From the NCBI GenBank assembly GCA_002869145.1, contig PKTM01000026.1:1-64000 (forward strand): a DNA stretch of 64,000 nucleotides, in the 5' to 3' direction. Below are positions 6,367-14,250 of this stretch, in pieces; position 1 is the first letter of the stretch, and each line of letters begins with the position of its first letter. The notes under the pieces are model-generated. The model made no database searches, was not told the DNA's origin, and saw only the letters and a list, made by a program, of their open reading frames with translations. The stretch is from Denitrovibrio sp. Lineage in GTDB: Bacteria > Chrysiogenota > Deferribacteres > Deferribacterales > Geovibrionaceae. The translations under genes were made by a program, and so were the position numbers.

Positions 6367-8283
6367 TTATTCTAGCCCAAGTTTGTCAATATCGGATGTA
6401 TCCATCGACTTGTCATAAATAACGAAGTTTGCCTTCCCTTTTTGTTTTGCCTGGTACATGGCCATATCCGCAGCCCGCAGCAGGTCTGATGCCTCAGTTC
6501 CGTCTTTAGGGTAAAAAGATATACCTATGCTGGCGGACGGTTGAAGCCTGAAGTCATTAATAACGATAGCATCTGTAAAACTTTCAAATATTCGTTTAGC
6601 AACGTTTACTGCGCTATCTTCTGTCTCAGCATCAGGCAGCAAAATAACAAACTCGTCACCGCCTACCCTTGAAACAGTATCTTCTTCTCTGCAAGAATCC
6701 TGTAGAATACCGGCTATCTTCTGAAGATATATATCTCCAACGTGATGCCCGGCGGCATCATTTATGTGTTTAAAATTGTCTATATCTATGAAAATAATAG
6801 CTAATTTTGTTTTATGTCTGGTCGAAAATGCCAAAGCTCTCTCTATCCTGTCATGCAGCAGCCCTCGGTTAGGAAGTCCAGTCAGTCCGTCATGGTATGC
6901 CTGATGCTTCAGCTGCTCTTCATTTTGCTTAAGCTCTGTTATGTCATGGCTTACAAGTACAAAGTGCTGTATATTGCCGTCATCATCTTTAATGGTTGTT
7001 GCAGACACCCACTCAGGATATATCTCGCCATTTGACTTTTTACTCCAAACTTCACCAGACCATCTGCCATTTTTGAAAAGTTCCTTCTGAATATTGTAGT
7101 AAAAGGACTGAGGATGTTTTCCGGAGCGCAGTATCCGTGTTGTTTTACCTATTATCTCCTGAGGCAGATAACCTGTAATTTCTGTAAAAGCAGGGTTTAC
7201 TTTATCAATAACACCTTTGTTGTTCGTTATCACAATGCTCTCTACTGCTGTGTCAAAGATAATGCCCGTAAGCAGAAGCTGCTTTTCATATTCCTTTCTG
7301 TGTGTAATATCCCTGAAAATACCTTCTATAGCTGTGGGGTTGCCTACTGAATCAAATATAACCTTGGTGTTCATCTCTACTATCACAGGCGTGTTATCCT
7401 TTTTGCGAAGCCTTATCGCATAGTCTTTCACTTCTCCTTTTTCAGCAAGAGTTCTCAGAAATTTTGTGCGCTCTGCTTTGTCATAAAACATGCTCTGTCC
7501 AAGGCCATAGCGCTTCATCTCGTCTTCGTCATTATAGTCCAGAAGCTTAACTCCCGAAGGGCTTATAAGAGTGAGATTCCCGCGAATATCAGTACTGTAC
7601 TGAACATCCATAATGTTTTCAAACAGCGAACGAAACTTCTTCTCACTCTCTTTTACAGCGTCTTCTGAAACTTTCTTTTTTATAATATAATAAAACATAT
7701 AAAAGAATATGAACATTATGATGCCGCTGAAGATAACCATGTAGTAAGAGTTATATGAGAAATTTGAAATATCTATAAGCGCCCTTCTGCTTAAGGCGAC
7801 CTTATAAAAGGAGTTTATCTCACCCTCTTTCCATCTCGTGTGACATCTTGTGCAGTAAGCACTTGTAGTTACCGGGAAGTAGTAAGTATTATTGACCATG
7901 TCTGATATCTGAAGTTTATCGCTTAGTCCAATAACATTACTGTCATTTGTACCTTTTTTATCGTTATCAGATGAGTAAATAATCTTTCCCTCAGGCTTAA
8001 CAAGAGAAAATTCGTCAACATATTCATACTCTCCTATCTCATTAAGAAGATTGGTGAAAAGTCTCATATTGCCTTTTTTAAGAGAGTCATATGTGCTGCT
8101 GAAGATCATGTCCTGCAGATAGCTCATGTATCCTGTAAGTGATTTTTCTATAACCTGAAGTTTTTTGCGCTCGTATGCAATATTGAGCAAAACAAGGCAA
8201 ATAATTAAGAATGCAGCAAGCATTGCTAATATGATCTTTGAATCCAAATGTTTTGCAAATTGTTTGATTTTATACACGTACAA
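6367..8283 (-). CDS. Membrane heme-PAS-PAS-GGDEF diguanylate cyclase
   Basis: Residues about 17-37 and 181-202 are membrane helices enclosing a periplasmic domain that carries one c-type heme motif, CTRCH, at 144-148. Two PAS domains follow (about 213-330 and 338-455), then a GGDEF domain (about 460-623) with an intact GGDEF at 541-545 and an RxxD inhibitory site (REED, 532-535). It therefore should make cyclic-di-GMP. The likely start is TTG 8283, touching the stop codon of the hydrogenase small subunit (ribosome site AGAGG), so it belongs to the hydrogenase operon. The frame ends in TAA at 6367-6369, beyond which an in-frame EAL domain continues. A sensor for redox state or hydrogenase electrons is inferred. 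Confidence 0.88.
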   Translation of the reverse strand: MYVYKIKQFAKHLDSKIILAMLAAFLIICLVLLNIAYERKKLQVIEKSLTGYMSYLQDMIFSSTYDSLKKGNMRLFTNLLNEIGEYEYVDEFSLVKPEGKIIYSSDNDKKGTNDSNVIGLSDKLQISDMVNNTYYFPVTTSAYCTRCHTRWKEGEINSFYKVALSRRALIDISNFSYNSYYMVIFSGIIMFIFFYMFYYIIKKKVSEDAVKESEKKFRSLFENIMDVQYSTDIRGNLTLISPSGVKLLDYNDEDEMKRYGLGQSMFYDKAERTKFLRTLAEKGEVKDYAIRLRKKDNTPVIVEMNTKVIFDSVGNPTAIEGIFRDITHRKEYEKQLLLTGIIFDTAVESIVITNNKGVIDKVNPAFTEITGYLPQEIIGKTTRILRSGKHPQSFYYNIQKELFKNGRWSGEVWSKKSNGEIYPEWVSATTIKDDDGNIQHFVLVSHDITELKQNEEQLKHQAYHDGLTGLPNRGLLHDRIERALAFSTRHKTKLAIIFIDIDNFKHINDAAGHHVGDIYLQKIAGILQDSCREEDTVSRVGGDEFVILLPDAETEDSAVNVAKRIFESFTDAIVINDFRLQPSASIGISFYPKDGTEASDLLRAADMAMYQAKQKGKANFVIYDKSMDTSDIDKLGLE

Positions 8284-9228
8284 TTACTCAAACCTCTGCT
8301 TCATTGCTGACCAGGGAAGGTCTTCAACATCGTTTACATCCAGATATATATCAGAGTTAAAAGGCCATCTTTTATGAATACAGCCGACACACGGGGTGTT
8401 ACTCTCAACACAAACACTTGTTTTCCTGTTCCATCTTCTGGTGGGACAGTCGGAATAAGTAATTGTTCCTCTGCAGCCTTTTTTCAGCAGGCACGCCTCT
8501 TTTTCTCTGTCAAAATCTTTTAAATAAATGTCCTGAGTGAAAAACTGGTGTCTGCTGCAGTGATTATGGATAAGATCTTTATAATACATTGCGGGTTTGT
8601 CATGAACCAATGGCGGGAAAGCACCTGTAGCTGCTATATATGCTACAGTCCCCATAAGTCTATCAGGGTTAACAGGGCAGCCGGGAACAATAATATGGGG
8701 TTTATTTACCCCTTTTTCTTCCATAATCATATTAACAGACACAGCTCCGGTGAGGTTTTCGCCTGAAGCAGGTATACCACCGTATGATGCGCAGGTTCCT
8801 GATGATATAACCATGGAAGCCCTCTGCAAAATATCTTCGATGCGGTCATATAACGGGGAATCTCCCAGATAGCAGGCCTCTTTAATGATTGTCGGTACAG
8901 GCCCTTCAACCACAACAATGCAATTACCACTGTCGAGAGCTTCCTCCATCCTTTCCAGATATGCATCCCCTTGACTAAAAGAGAGTGTCGGGTGCACCTG
9001 AAGGTTGATAACACGCAAGATGAAATCCAAAAAACCTGATTCGTTGCCATATGTAAGCGAAACAGAGCAGCCGGCACAGCTTAGGCCATGTATGAAAACC
9101 ACATTCGGCTTTTCAGCATCAGAAAGTGCAACAAAGCCCTCAGCTACCTGCGGAGCAAATATCTCACTGCCGAAAGCGGTTAATGAAACACCTGCACACA
9201 TCTTCATAAATGCTCTTCTGCTTAGCAT
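8284..9228 (-). CDS. [NiFe] hydrogenase small subunit, Tat-exported
   Basis: This is the iron-sulfur subunit that carries electrons away from the NiFe site. I chose ATG 9228 (AGGAG just upstream), giving 314 residues that begin with a Tat signal, MLSRRAFMKMCAGVSL. An upstream in-frame start at 9261 would bury the twin arginines. Cluster ligands are visible: GLSCAGCSVSLT and GTCASYGG and GCPVNPD (proximal), HCSRHQFF with GCRGTITYSDCPTRRWN (distal/medial) and CVESNTPCVGCIH. There is no C-terminal membrane helix, unlike many membrane-anchored uptake enzymes. It lies downstream of the large subunit, the reverse of the common order, and is followed at once by a heme-PAS-GGDEF sensor. Confidence 0.93.
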   Translation of the reverse strand: MLSRRAFMKMCAGVSLTAFGSEIFAPQVAEGFVALSDAEKPNVVFIHGLSCAGCSVSLTYGNESGFLDFILRVINLQVHPTLSFSQGDAYLERMEEALDSGNCIVVVEGPVPTIIKEACYLGDSPLYDRIEDILQRASMVISSGTCASYGGIPASGENLTGAVSVNMIMEEKGVNKPHIIVPGCPVNPDRLMGTVAYIAATGAFPPLVHDKPAMYYKDLIHNHCSRHQFFTQDIYLKDFDREKEACLLKKGCRGTITYSDCPTRRWNRKTSVCVESNTPCVGCIHKRWPFNSDIYLDVNDVEDLPWSAMKQRFE

Positions 9229-9236
9229 AGACTCTC

Positions 9237-10613
9237 CTAATGAACCGCACAAGCTACGCACGGATCGAAGCTTCTCACTATTCTACCAGCAACAATACTA
9301 CTGTCTTCTTTATCAATTACACTGCCGTTAAGTGCGCCTTCCACTATCCCAGGTTCTTTTATTCCGGGACCGAAGTTCCATGTGGACGGAACTATCATAT
9401 TATAACCTTCTATTTTGCCGTCTTTTACTATTGTTTTATGGTAAAGCATCCCTCTGGATGCTACAGATAATGCAGTACCTTCACCTGTTAGCATAATTGA
9501 AAGATCAGGGTTATTTATTGTGGATTCGTTCAGTCTGTATCTGTTCAAAATTTCACTTACATAATCCGCTATCTCTATTGATTCGGAGGCTCTGGAAAGT
9601 ATCCTTGTTGCCACTGAAGAGACATATGGATCAGTTTTATGTCTGGCACACATTTCGAAATATGTTTTACTTTTCTTAATAACAGCCCTTGCAACTGGTC
9701 CTGTCTCAAAGGACTGTCCGTTATATTGCGGTGTTTTTATCCAGCTGTATGCATTTTTCTTCTCAGGGTCAGGAAGGTTCTCATTTGTTATAAATGTAGA
9801 TGTGTTCACTTCTGCAATCATATCAGTATCAAGCGCACTTAAGACACCTTCACTGAAAACGCCCCCTTTAAAAAGAGGTTCGTCTAGCATTAAAAAAGAA
9901 TCAGCAGATATGAACCTCCCATATGAGATGCCTTTGTACCTGTACTCAGGAAAATAATCCAGGAGAATATCTGCATCACTCTTCATGGTTTTAGTGAGAA
10001 AATTATAAACATCATGTACAACACTGCGGATTTTCAGAAGCTTGTCGGGAGTTATGCTTGTAGTCACACCGCCTGGAAGCAAAGCGTGACAGAATGGCGT
10101 TTTTGCACCTATGGATGCCAGAGCCTCACCCAGATTACCACGCATATTTATAGCTGCCTTATAGTTATCTATAAAATTTGAAGTGAGTTCTTTCTCAGTT
10201 ATGAATTTTGCTTTAGCACTTGAGGAAAAATATCCTGATGTTTTAGAAAGAGCAGAAAAATCTACATAATCAGGAACCATTAGTTGGTAAAAATGTATCA
10301 TATGATCGCTGATAATGCTAAGTCCGAGTATTATATCTCTAAGAAGTGAACCGTTGAATGGGGGCTGTATCCTGTAAAGATCCTCCACTGCCATACAGCT
10401 AGCGACACCGTGCACTTCATGACAAACACCGCAAACCCTCTGTGTAATACGTACTGCGTCAAACGGATGCCTCCCTTTCAGAAAACTCTCAAACCCTCTA
10501 TACATTGTTCCTGCAAGCTTAGAGCCTGTTATTTTATTGTCAGAAATAGAGTAGTCGGCTTTCATGTGGCCTTCTATCCGTGTCAGAGGATCAACTTTTA
10601 TTCTTTCAGCCAT
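9237..10613 (-). CDS. [NiFe] hydrogenase large subunit without C-terminal extension
   Basis: The 458-residue catalytic subunit has both NiFe-binding motifs: RVCGVCHEVH with Cys61 and Cys64, and the C-terminal DPCVACAVH with Cys452 and Cys455. The Arg/His context resembles periplasmic group 1 enzymes. The protein stops exactly at the His after the second motif, so there is no peptide for the usual maturation endopeptidase to remove. This is typical of H2-sensing regulatory hydrogenases and unusual for energy-yielding ones. Export would depend on the Tat signal of the small subunit, whose gene begins 8 bases further on. No hyp maturation genes and no cytochrome b partner are in this window. Confidence 0.93.
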   Translation of the reverse strand: MAERIKVDPLTRIEGHMKADYSISDNKITGSKLAGTMYRGFESFLKGRHPFDAVRITQRVCGVCHEVHGVASCMAVEDLYRIQPPFNGSLLRDIILGLSIISDHMIHFYQLMVPDYVDFSALSKTSGYFSSSAKAKFITEKELTSNFIDNYKAAINMRGNLGEALASIGAKTPFCHALLPGGVTTSITPDKLLKIRSVVHDVYNFLTKTMKSDADILLDYFPEYRYKGISYGRFISADSFLMLDEPLFKGGVFSEGVLSALDTDMIAEVNTSTFITNENLPDPEKKNAYSWIKTPQYNGQSFETGPVARAVIKKSKTYFEMCARHKTDPYVSSVATRILSRASESIEIADYVSEILNRYRLNESTINNPDLSIMLTGEGTALSVASRGMLYHKTIVKDGKIEGYNMIVPSTWNFGPGIKEPGIVEGALNGSVIDKEDSSIVAGRIVRSFDPCVACAVH

Positions 10614-10794
10614 AAGCTCTCACCAATAATTTTAAAATCTCTTTGTTTATGTCTAGTTAATATACAAACACAGTTATACTATATCAACATATATTTCATA
10701 ATAATACCTGTTTTGGAAGAATATAAGAAAGTTATATTGTAACTTACACAAAGTTAACCTATTCTTTCCTTAGGCAGTATTTCGGGAGGATGAG

Positions 10795-12204
10795 ATGAGA
10801 AAAACTAAAATTGTGGCCACTCTGGGGCCTTCTTCTTTCGACAAAGAGACCATATCATACATGATTGATGCCGGAGTAAACGTTTTCCGGTTTAACTTTT
10901 CACACGGAACCCACGAAAAACATGGCGAGATGATTGACCTTGTCAGAGGAATCGCGAAAAACAAAGAAGTTTGCGTAAGCGTTTTACAGGATCTTTGCGG
11001 ACCAAAAATCAGACTGGGCATTCTTCCCGAAGACGGAATAAGACTAAACCCTGGAGACACATGCGTGCTGAGCTCTGAAGGTAACGAATCCGAAGGTGAG
11101 ATACCTGTTCAGTATGATGGCCTTGAAAAAGACCTTGTTGTGGGTGATAGAATTCTTCTGGCAGATGGCGCTATGGATCTTATGGTAGAAGACATAAAAG
11201 GCTTAAAGGTGCATTGCCTCGTTTTGAACGGCGGGATTGCACTCTCTAAAAAAGGTGTAAATATGCCAACCACAAACCTTAGTGTGGTTGCTTTCACAGA
11301 TAAAGACAGACAAGACCTTGAGTTTGGTCTTAAAAAAGGTGTGGATATGGTAGCTCTCTCATTTGTGAGAAGTGCTGCAGATTTGAAAGACATCAAAGAG
11401 ATGATAGCAAACGATCCCAGCCAGCCTCTTTTAATTGCAAAGATTGAAAAACCCCAAGCGGTTAAAAACATGGAAGAAATTCTCACAATGGTAGATGGTG
11501 TTATGGTCGCCAGGGGAGATTTGGGCGTAGAGATGTCCCTATATGAAGTCCCTGTCATCCAGAAAGAGATAATAAGCAAAGCACGCAGAGAGGGGAAAGT
11601 AATTATCACCGCTACTCAGATGTTAAAAAGTATGGTAACAAACTACCGTCCAACAAGAGCGGAGTGTACTGATGTTGCAAATGCAATATTTGACGGTACA
11701 TGTGCGGTCATGCTTTCTGAAGAAACTGCTTCAGGTCAATATCCAGTGGAGGCGGTTGCTGTTATGGAGAGGATAGCCCTCTCTACCGAGCCACACGTTC
11801 AATATAAACTTGATGTTTCAAGCGATGAACATATTTCAGACAAAAGTGTTGCGTGGGCAGTGGGACGCTCTGCAAGCTGGCTTGCGAAAGATCTGAACGC
11901 AAAGGCTATAGTGGCATACACAAACTCCGGCTTCACAGCGAGAAGCGTCTCCCGCTTCAGGCCTTCATGTCCTATTATTGGTCTTACGCCAAACGAAAGC
12001 ACTTTCAGACAGCTTAATATTTTCTGGGGTGTACAGCCGGGACTTAGTAAAAGTTTTGAGGATTCCGACGAAATGTTCTCTTCTGCTGCTTCGATAGTTG
12101 TTGAAAAAGGAATTGCTCAAAAAGGTGATACAATTATAATTACATCAGGAATACCATTGGGAGCAAAAGGGTCTACAAACCTTATAAGGGTTTATGAAAT
12201 ATAA
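10795..12204 (+). CDS. pyk: Pyruvate kinase
   Basis: Converts phosphoenolpyruvate and ADP to pyruvate and ATP in the cytoplasm. The 469-residue length is standard. The start MRKTKIVATLGPSS is characteristic, followed by FRFNFSHGTHE, the catalytic-lysine region LIAKIEKPQAV, the metal and active-site segment VMVARGDLGVE, ITATQMLKSM and the NAIFDGTCAVMLSEETASG block. The C-terminal domain, from about residue 350, includes AIVAYTNSG and ends IRVYEI. GGGAGG precedes ATG 10795. It stands alone between the hydrogenase operon and the nif island and appears to be an ordinary metabolic gene. Confidence 0.97.
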   Translation: MRKTKIVATLGPSSFDKETISYMIDAGVNVFRFNFSHGTHEKHGEMIDLVRGIAKNKEVCVSVLQDLCGPKIRLGILPEDGIRLNPGDTCVLSSEGNESEGEIPVQYDGLEKDLVVGDRILLADGAMDLMVEDIKGLKVHCLVLNGGIALSKKGVNMPTTNLSVVAFTDKDRQDLEFGLKKGVDMVALSFVRSAADLKDIKEMIANDPSQPLLIAKIEKPQAVKNMEEILTMVDGVMVARGDLGVEMSLYEVPVIQKEIISKARREGKVIITATQMLKSMVTNYRPTRAECTDVANAIFDGTCAVMLSEETASGQYPVEAVAVMERIALSTEPHVQYKLDVSSDEHISDKSVAWAVGRSASWLAKDLNAKAIVAYTNSGFTARSVSRFRPSCPIIGLTPNESTFRQLNIFWGVQPGLSKSFEDSDEMFSSAASIVVEKGIAQKGDTIIITSGIPLGAKGSTNLIRVYEI

Positions 12205-12215
12205 AAAATCGGGGT

Positions 12216-12234
12216 GGGGGGTGAACCGCCCCCC
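12216..12234 (+). terminator. Possible pyk hairpin
   Basis: Six G (12216-12221) face six C (12229-12234) across a 7-base loop, 12 bases after the pyk stop codon. No T tract follows, so this is at best a weak terminator or an RNA 3'-end stabiliser. Confidence 0.35.
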
Positions 12235-12304
12235 AACATAAGCAGACAAAGGTTTGATTGGGGTGACACATTGCCTGCCTACTGCCCCGCAATTTAAAAT
12301 TTAT

Positions 12305-12601
12305 TTAATTGTCTAATATCTTATTCATCATGTATTTAATATCTCTGAAAACGAAAATATCTTTACCTTTCATAAGACAATAAATAGGCCAGCCAACTTC
12401 TGCTCCAGATATCTTTGCTTCTCCGTTAGGCAGAAGAAGTGAAACAAGCCTGTTGCCTGAACGTATGTTCATGCTTGTGGTTATGTTCCCTACGTCTATA
12501 TCTTCGCAGACACCTTTTATAAGTTTATAGCCTTTATTGCTTAGAAGTTCAGCGGTTTGTGCCGTCATTTTGTTCTGAGACATGTTTTGTGAAAACTGCA
12601 T
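12305..12601 (-). CDS. Small protein following nifB, unknown
   Basis: This 98-residue cytoplasmic protein follows nifB by 15 bases on the same strand, with a good ribosome site (GGGAG, 8 bases before ATG 12601). It has no signal peptide or membrane helix. The C-terminal half (SGNRLVSLLLPNGEAKISGA, VGWPIYCLMKGKDIFVFRD) reads as a small beta-rich domain. I do not recognise a family. Its place at the end of the nifB transcript suggests a nitrogenase accessory role, which is guilt by association only. Confidence 0.65.
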   Translation of the reverse strand: MQFSQNMSQNKMTAQTAELLSNKGYKLIKGVCEDIDVGNITTSMNIRSGNRLVSLLLPNGEAKISGAEVGWPIYCLMKGKDIFVFRDIKYMMNKILDN

Positions 12602-12616
12602 TTAATCTTCTCCCTT

Positions 12617-13963
12617 TTATGCGGTCACTTTTGAAATGCTATCGTTCAATCTTTTTATCCCCACTGACCAAGCAGCGTCTTCCAGGAGTTTATATCCCCC
12701 AGTAGTATCAATTATGACACCTCTTCTGCGCATCTCTTTTACTGCGCTCTTTCCGGCAACAGAGCAAACAACCACTGAGCAGTCACTAAGAAGTTCAAGC
12801 ACATTCTTAAGGTGTCCAGAAAGCTTTATGCATGCTTCGCTGTCTTCATATTTTAGAGTGCGTATCTCTCGAAGATGCGCTCCCCATCCGGATACTTCAT
12901 ATACGTAAAATGTCCGTGCGTTCTTAAATGTAACGTCAGACATATATTTATTTTCAGTAGCAACAGCAACCAGAATCATCTTGTTTCTGGAAGCTCTTGA
13001 AGAGTTTTTAGTCACAGATTCAGATGCTAAACTGCGTGAAATGCTCATCACTTGAGATTTAACAGTGGCAGAATTCTCTATGACTTCATCAGAGAGGCTG
13101 TTTATATCAAACTCTTCTCCCAACTTGCCAATGGCATCCGCTCTGCACTGTCTGCAATGCTGCATAACACTGTCGAAACCGCCCATTATTTCAGCACATT
13201 CAAAACGTGCCTTTGCTATCATCTTAATGTCTGGTTCCGGTACTCCTTCCTTTGCAAATTTCGTGCCGTATTCCGGTTTGCTCATGAGAGGGATTATATT
13301 ATGTATAAAAACTCCAAGCTCTTTTATTTTCTTTGCTACTTCTGAAATGTGTAAGTCGTTGATACCAGGGATAAGAACTGAGTTAATCTTTACAAGCACT
13401 CCTTTGTCTACCAACATCTTTATACCTTTAAGCTGGCGTTCAAGCAGTATCTTAGCTGCCTCCACACCTTGGTATGTGACCCCTTCATAATGTATCCAGC
13501 TGTATATTTTTTGACCGATTTCAGGATCTACTGCACTAATTGTGACCGTTACATGACTGATGCCAAGCTCAACTATCTCATCTATATGGTCTGGAAGGTT
13601 TAGCCCGTTTGTGCTTATGCATGGTATAAACTCGTTATTGTATGCTTTCATAAGCCTAAGTGTCTGAAAAGTTGCAGAAGGATTAGCAAGTGCATCTCCA
13701 GGCCCCGCAATGCCTATAACACTGAGGTTCTCCAAAGACTGCTTTACCATAATCACTTTTTCGAGAGCCTGCTCAGGACTTAAAACGCCGCTTGTAACCC
13801 CTGGTCTTGATTCGTTTGAACAGTCATACTTCCTGTTACAGTAGTTACACTGAATGTTACAGGCGGGAGCAACAGGGAGATGTATCCTTGCAAATTTGTC
13901 GTGTGCGTCCTTACAGTAACACGGGTGTTTCTCAATTCTTTCTTTTACAGTGTCTTTATGCAT
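12617..13963 (-). CDS. nifB: FeMo-cofactor biosynthesis radical SAM protein NifB with NifX-like tail
   Basis: NifB uses two [Fe4S4] clusters and S-adenosylmethionine to build the NifB-co core of FeMo-co. ATG 13963 is chosen (GGAGG upstream), giving 448 residues beginning MHKDTVKERIEKHPCYCKDA. The radical SAM motif CNIQCNYCNRKYDC is near residue 35-48, with VIGIAGPGDALANP and other SAM-barrel motifs following, and a Cys pair HCRQCRADAIG at the barrel end. From about residue 315 a NifX/NafY-type cofactor-binding domain follows (ILVAVATENK, VVCSVAGKSAVKEMRRRGV). A -24/-12 promoter lies at 13985-14000 and a NifA-type site at 14045-14060. Confidence 0.96.
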   Translation of the reverse strand: MHKDTVKERIEKHPCYCKDAHDKFARIHLPVAPACNIQCNYCNRKYDCSNESRPGVTSGVLSPEQALEKVIMVKQSLENLSVIGIAGPGDALANPSATFQTLRLMKAYNNEFIPCISTNGLNLPDHIDEIVELGISHVTVTISAVDPEIGQKIYSWIHYEGVTYQGVEAAKILLERQLKGIKMLVDKGVLVKINSVLIPGINDLHISEVAKKIKELGVFIHNIIPLMSKPEYGTKFAKEGVPEPDIKMIAKARFECAEIMGGFDSVMQHCRQCRADAIGKLGEEFDINSLSDEVIENSATVKSQVMSISRSLASESVTKNSSRASRNKMILVAVATENKYMSDVTFKNARTFYVYEVSGWGAHLREIRTLKYEDSEACIKLSGHLKNVLELLSDCSVVVCSVAGKSAVKEMRRRGVIIDTTGGYKLLEDAAWSVGIKRLNDSISKVTA

Positions 13964-13984
13964 TTCCGCCTCCGCAAATACTAA

Positions 13985-14000
13985 AGCAACCTGCATGCCA
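13985..14000 (-). promoter_or_regulatory. Sigma-54 promoter of nifB
   Basis: On the minus strand TGGCATGCAGGTTGCT has GG and GC separated by exactly 10 bases, matching TGGCACR-N4-TTGCW with one change. It sits 22 bases upstream of nifB ATG 13963, correct for a short leader. Confidence 0.8.
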
Positions 14001-14044
14001 CTTCGTTAAACACTGTTAGATATGGTTTTTTCTATTATTACATG

Positions 14045-14060
14045 TGTAATGTTTCTTACA
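14045..14060. promoter_or_regulatory. NifA upstream activator site (nifB/nifV)
   Basis: TGT-AATGTTTCTT-ACA fits the NifA consensus TGT-N10-ACA exactly. It lies between the divergent nifB and nifV promoters and could serve both. Further TGTAA/TTACA half-sites follow to about 14107. Confidence 0.65.
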
Positions 14061-14212
14061 ATTGTAACTAAACACACCTGACAATTTGTAATATCTATAA
14101 TGTTACAAAAGCTCACTCTGCTGTCATGCTGAGTAAAGCAATACAGATGAAATCATTGTTAATACAGGTGTTTCAGCACACCCTCTCTGTCCTTGGTGAC
14201 TGCAGCCATATC

Positions 14213-14228
14213 TGGCACACCCTTTGCA
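14213..14228 (+). promoter_or_regulatory. Sigma-54 promoter of nifV
   Basis: TGGCACACCCTTTGCA matches the -24/-12 consensus at every conserved base, with GG (14214-14215) and GC (14226-14227) 10 bases apart. nifV starts at 14251, after GGAG at 14241. Confidence 0.88.
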
Positions 14229-14250
14229 AAGCATATTTAAGGAGATATAA

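Noticed and set aside
9237-9239. Hydrogenase large-subunit stop as a seventh nonsense mutation
   Set aside because: Readthrough would add only four residues, not a maturation peptide, and the ribosome site of the next gene occupies this place.
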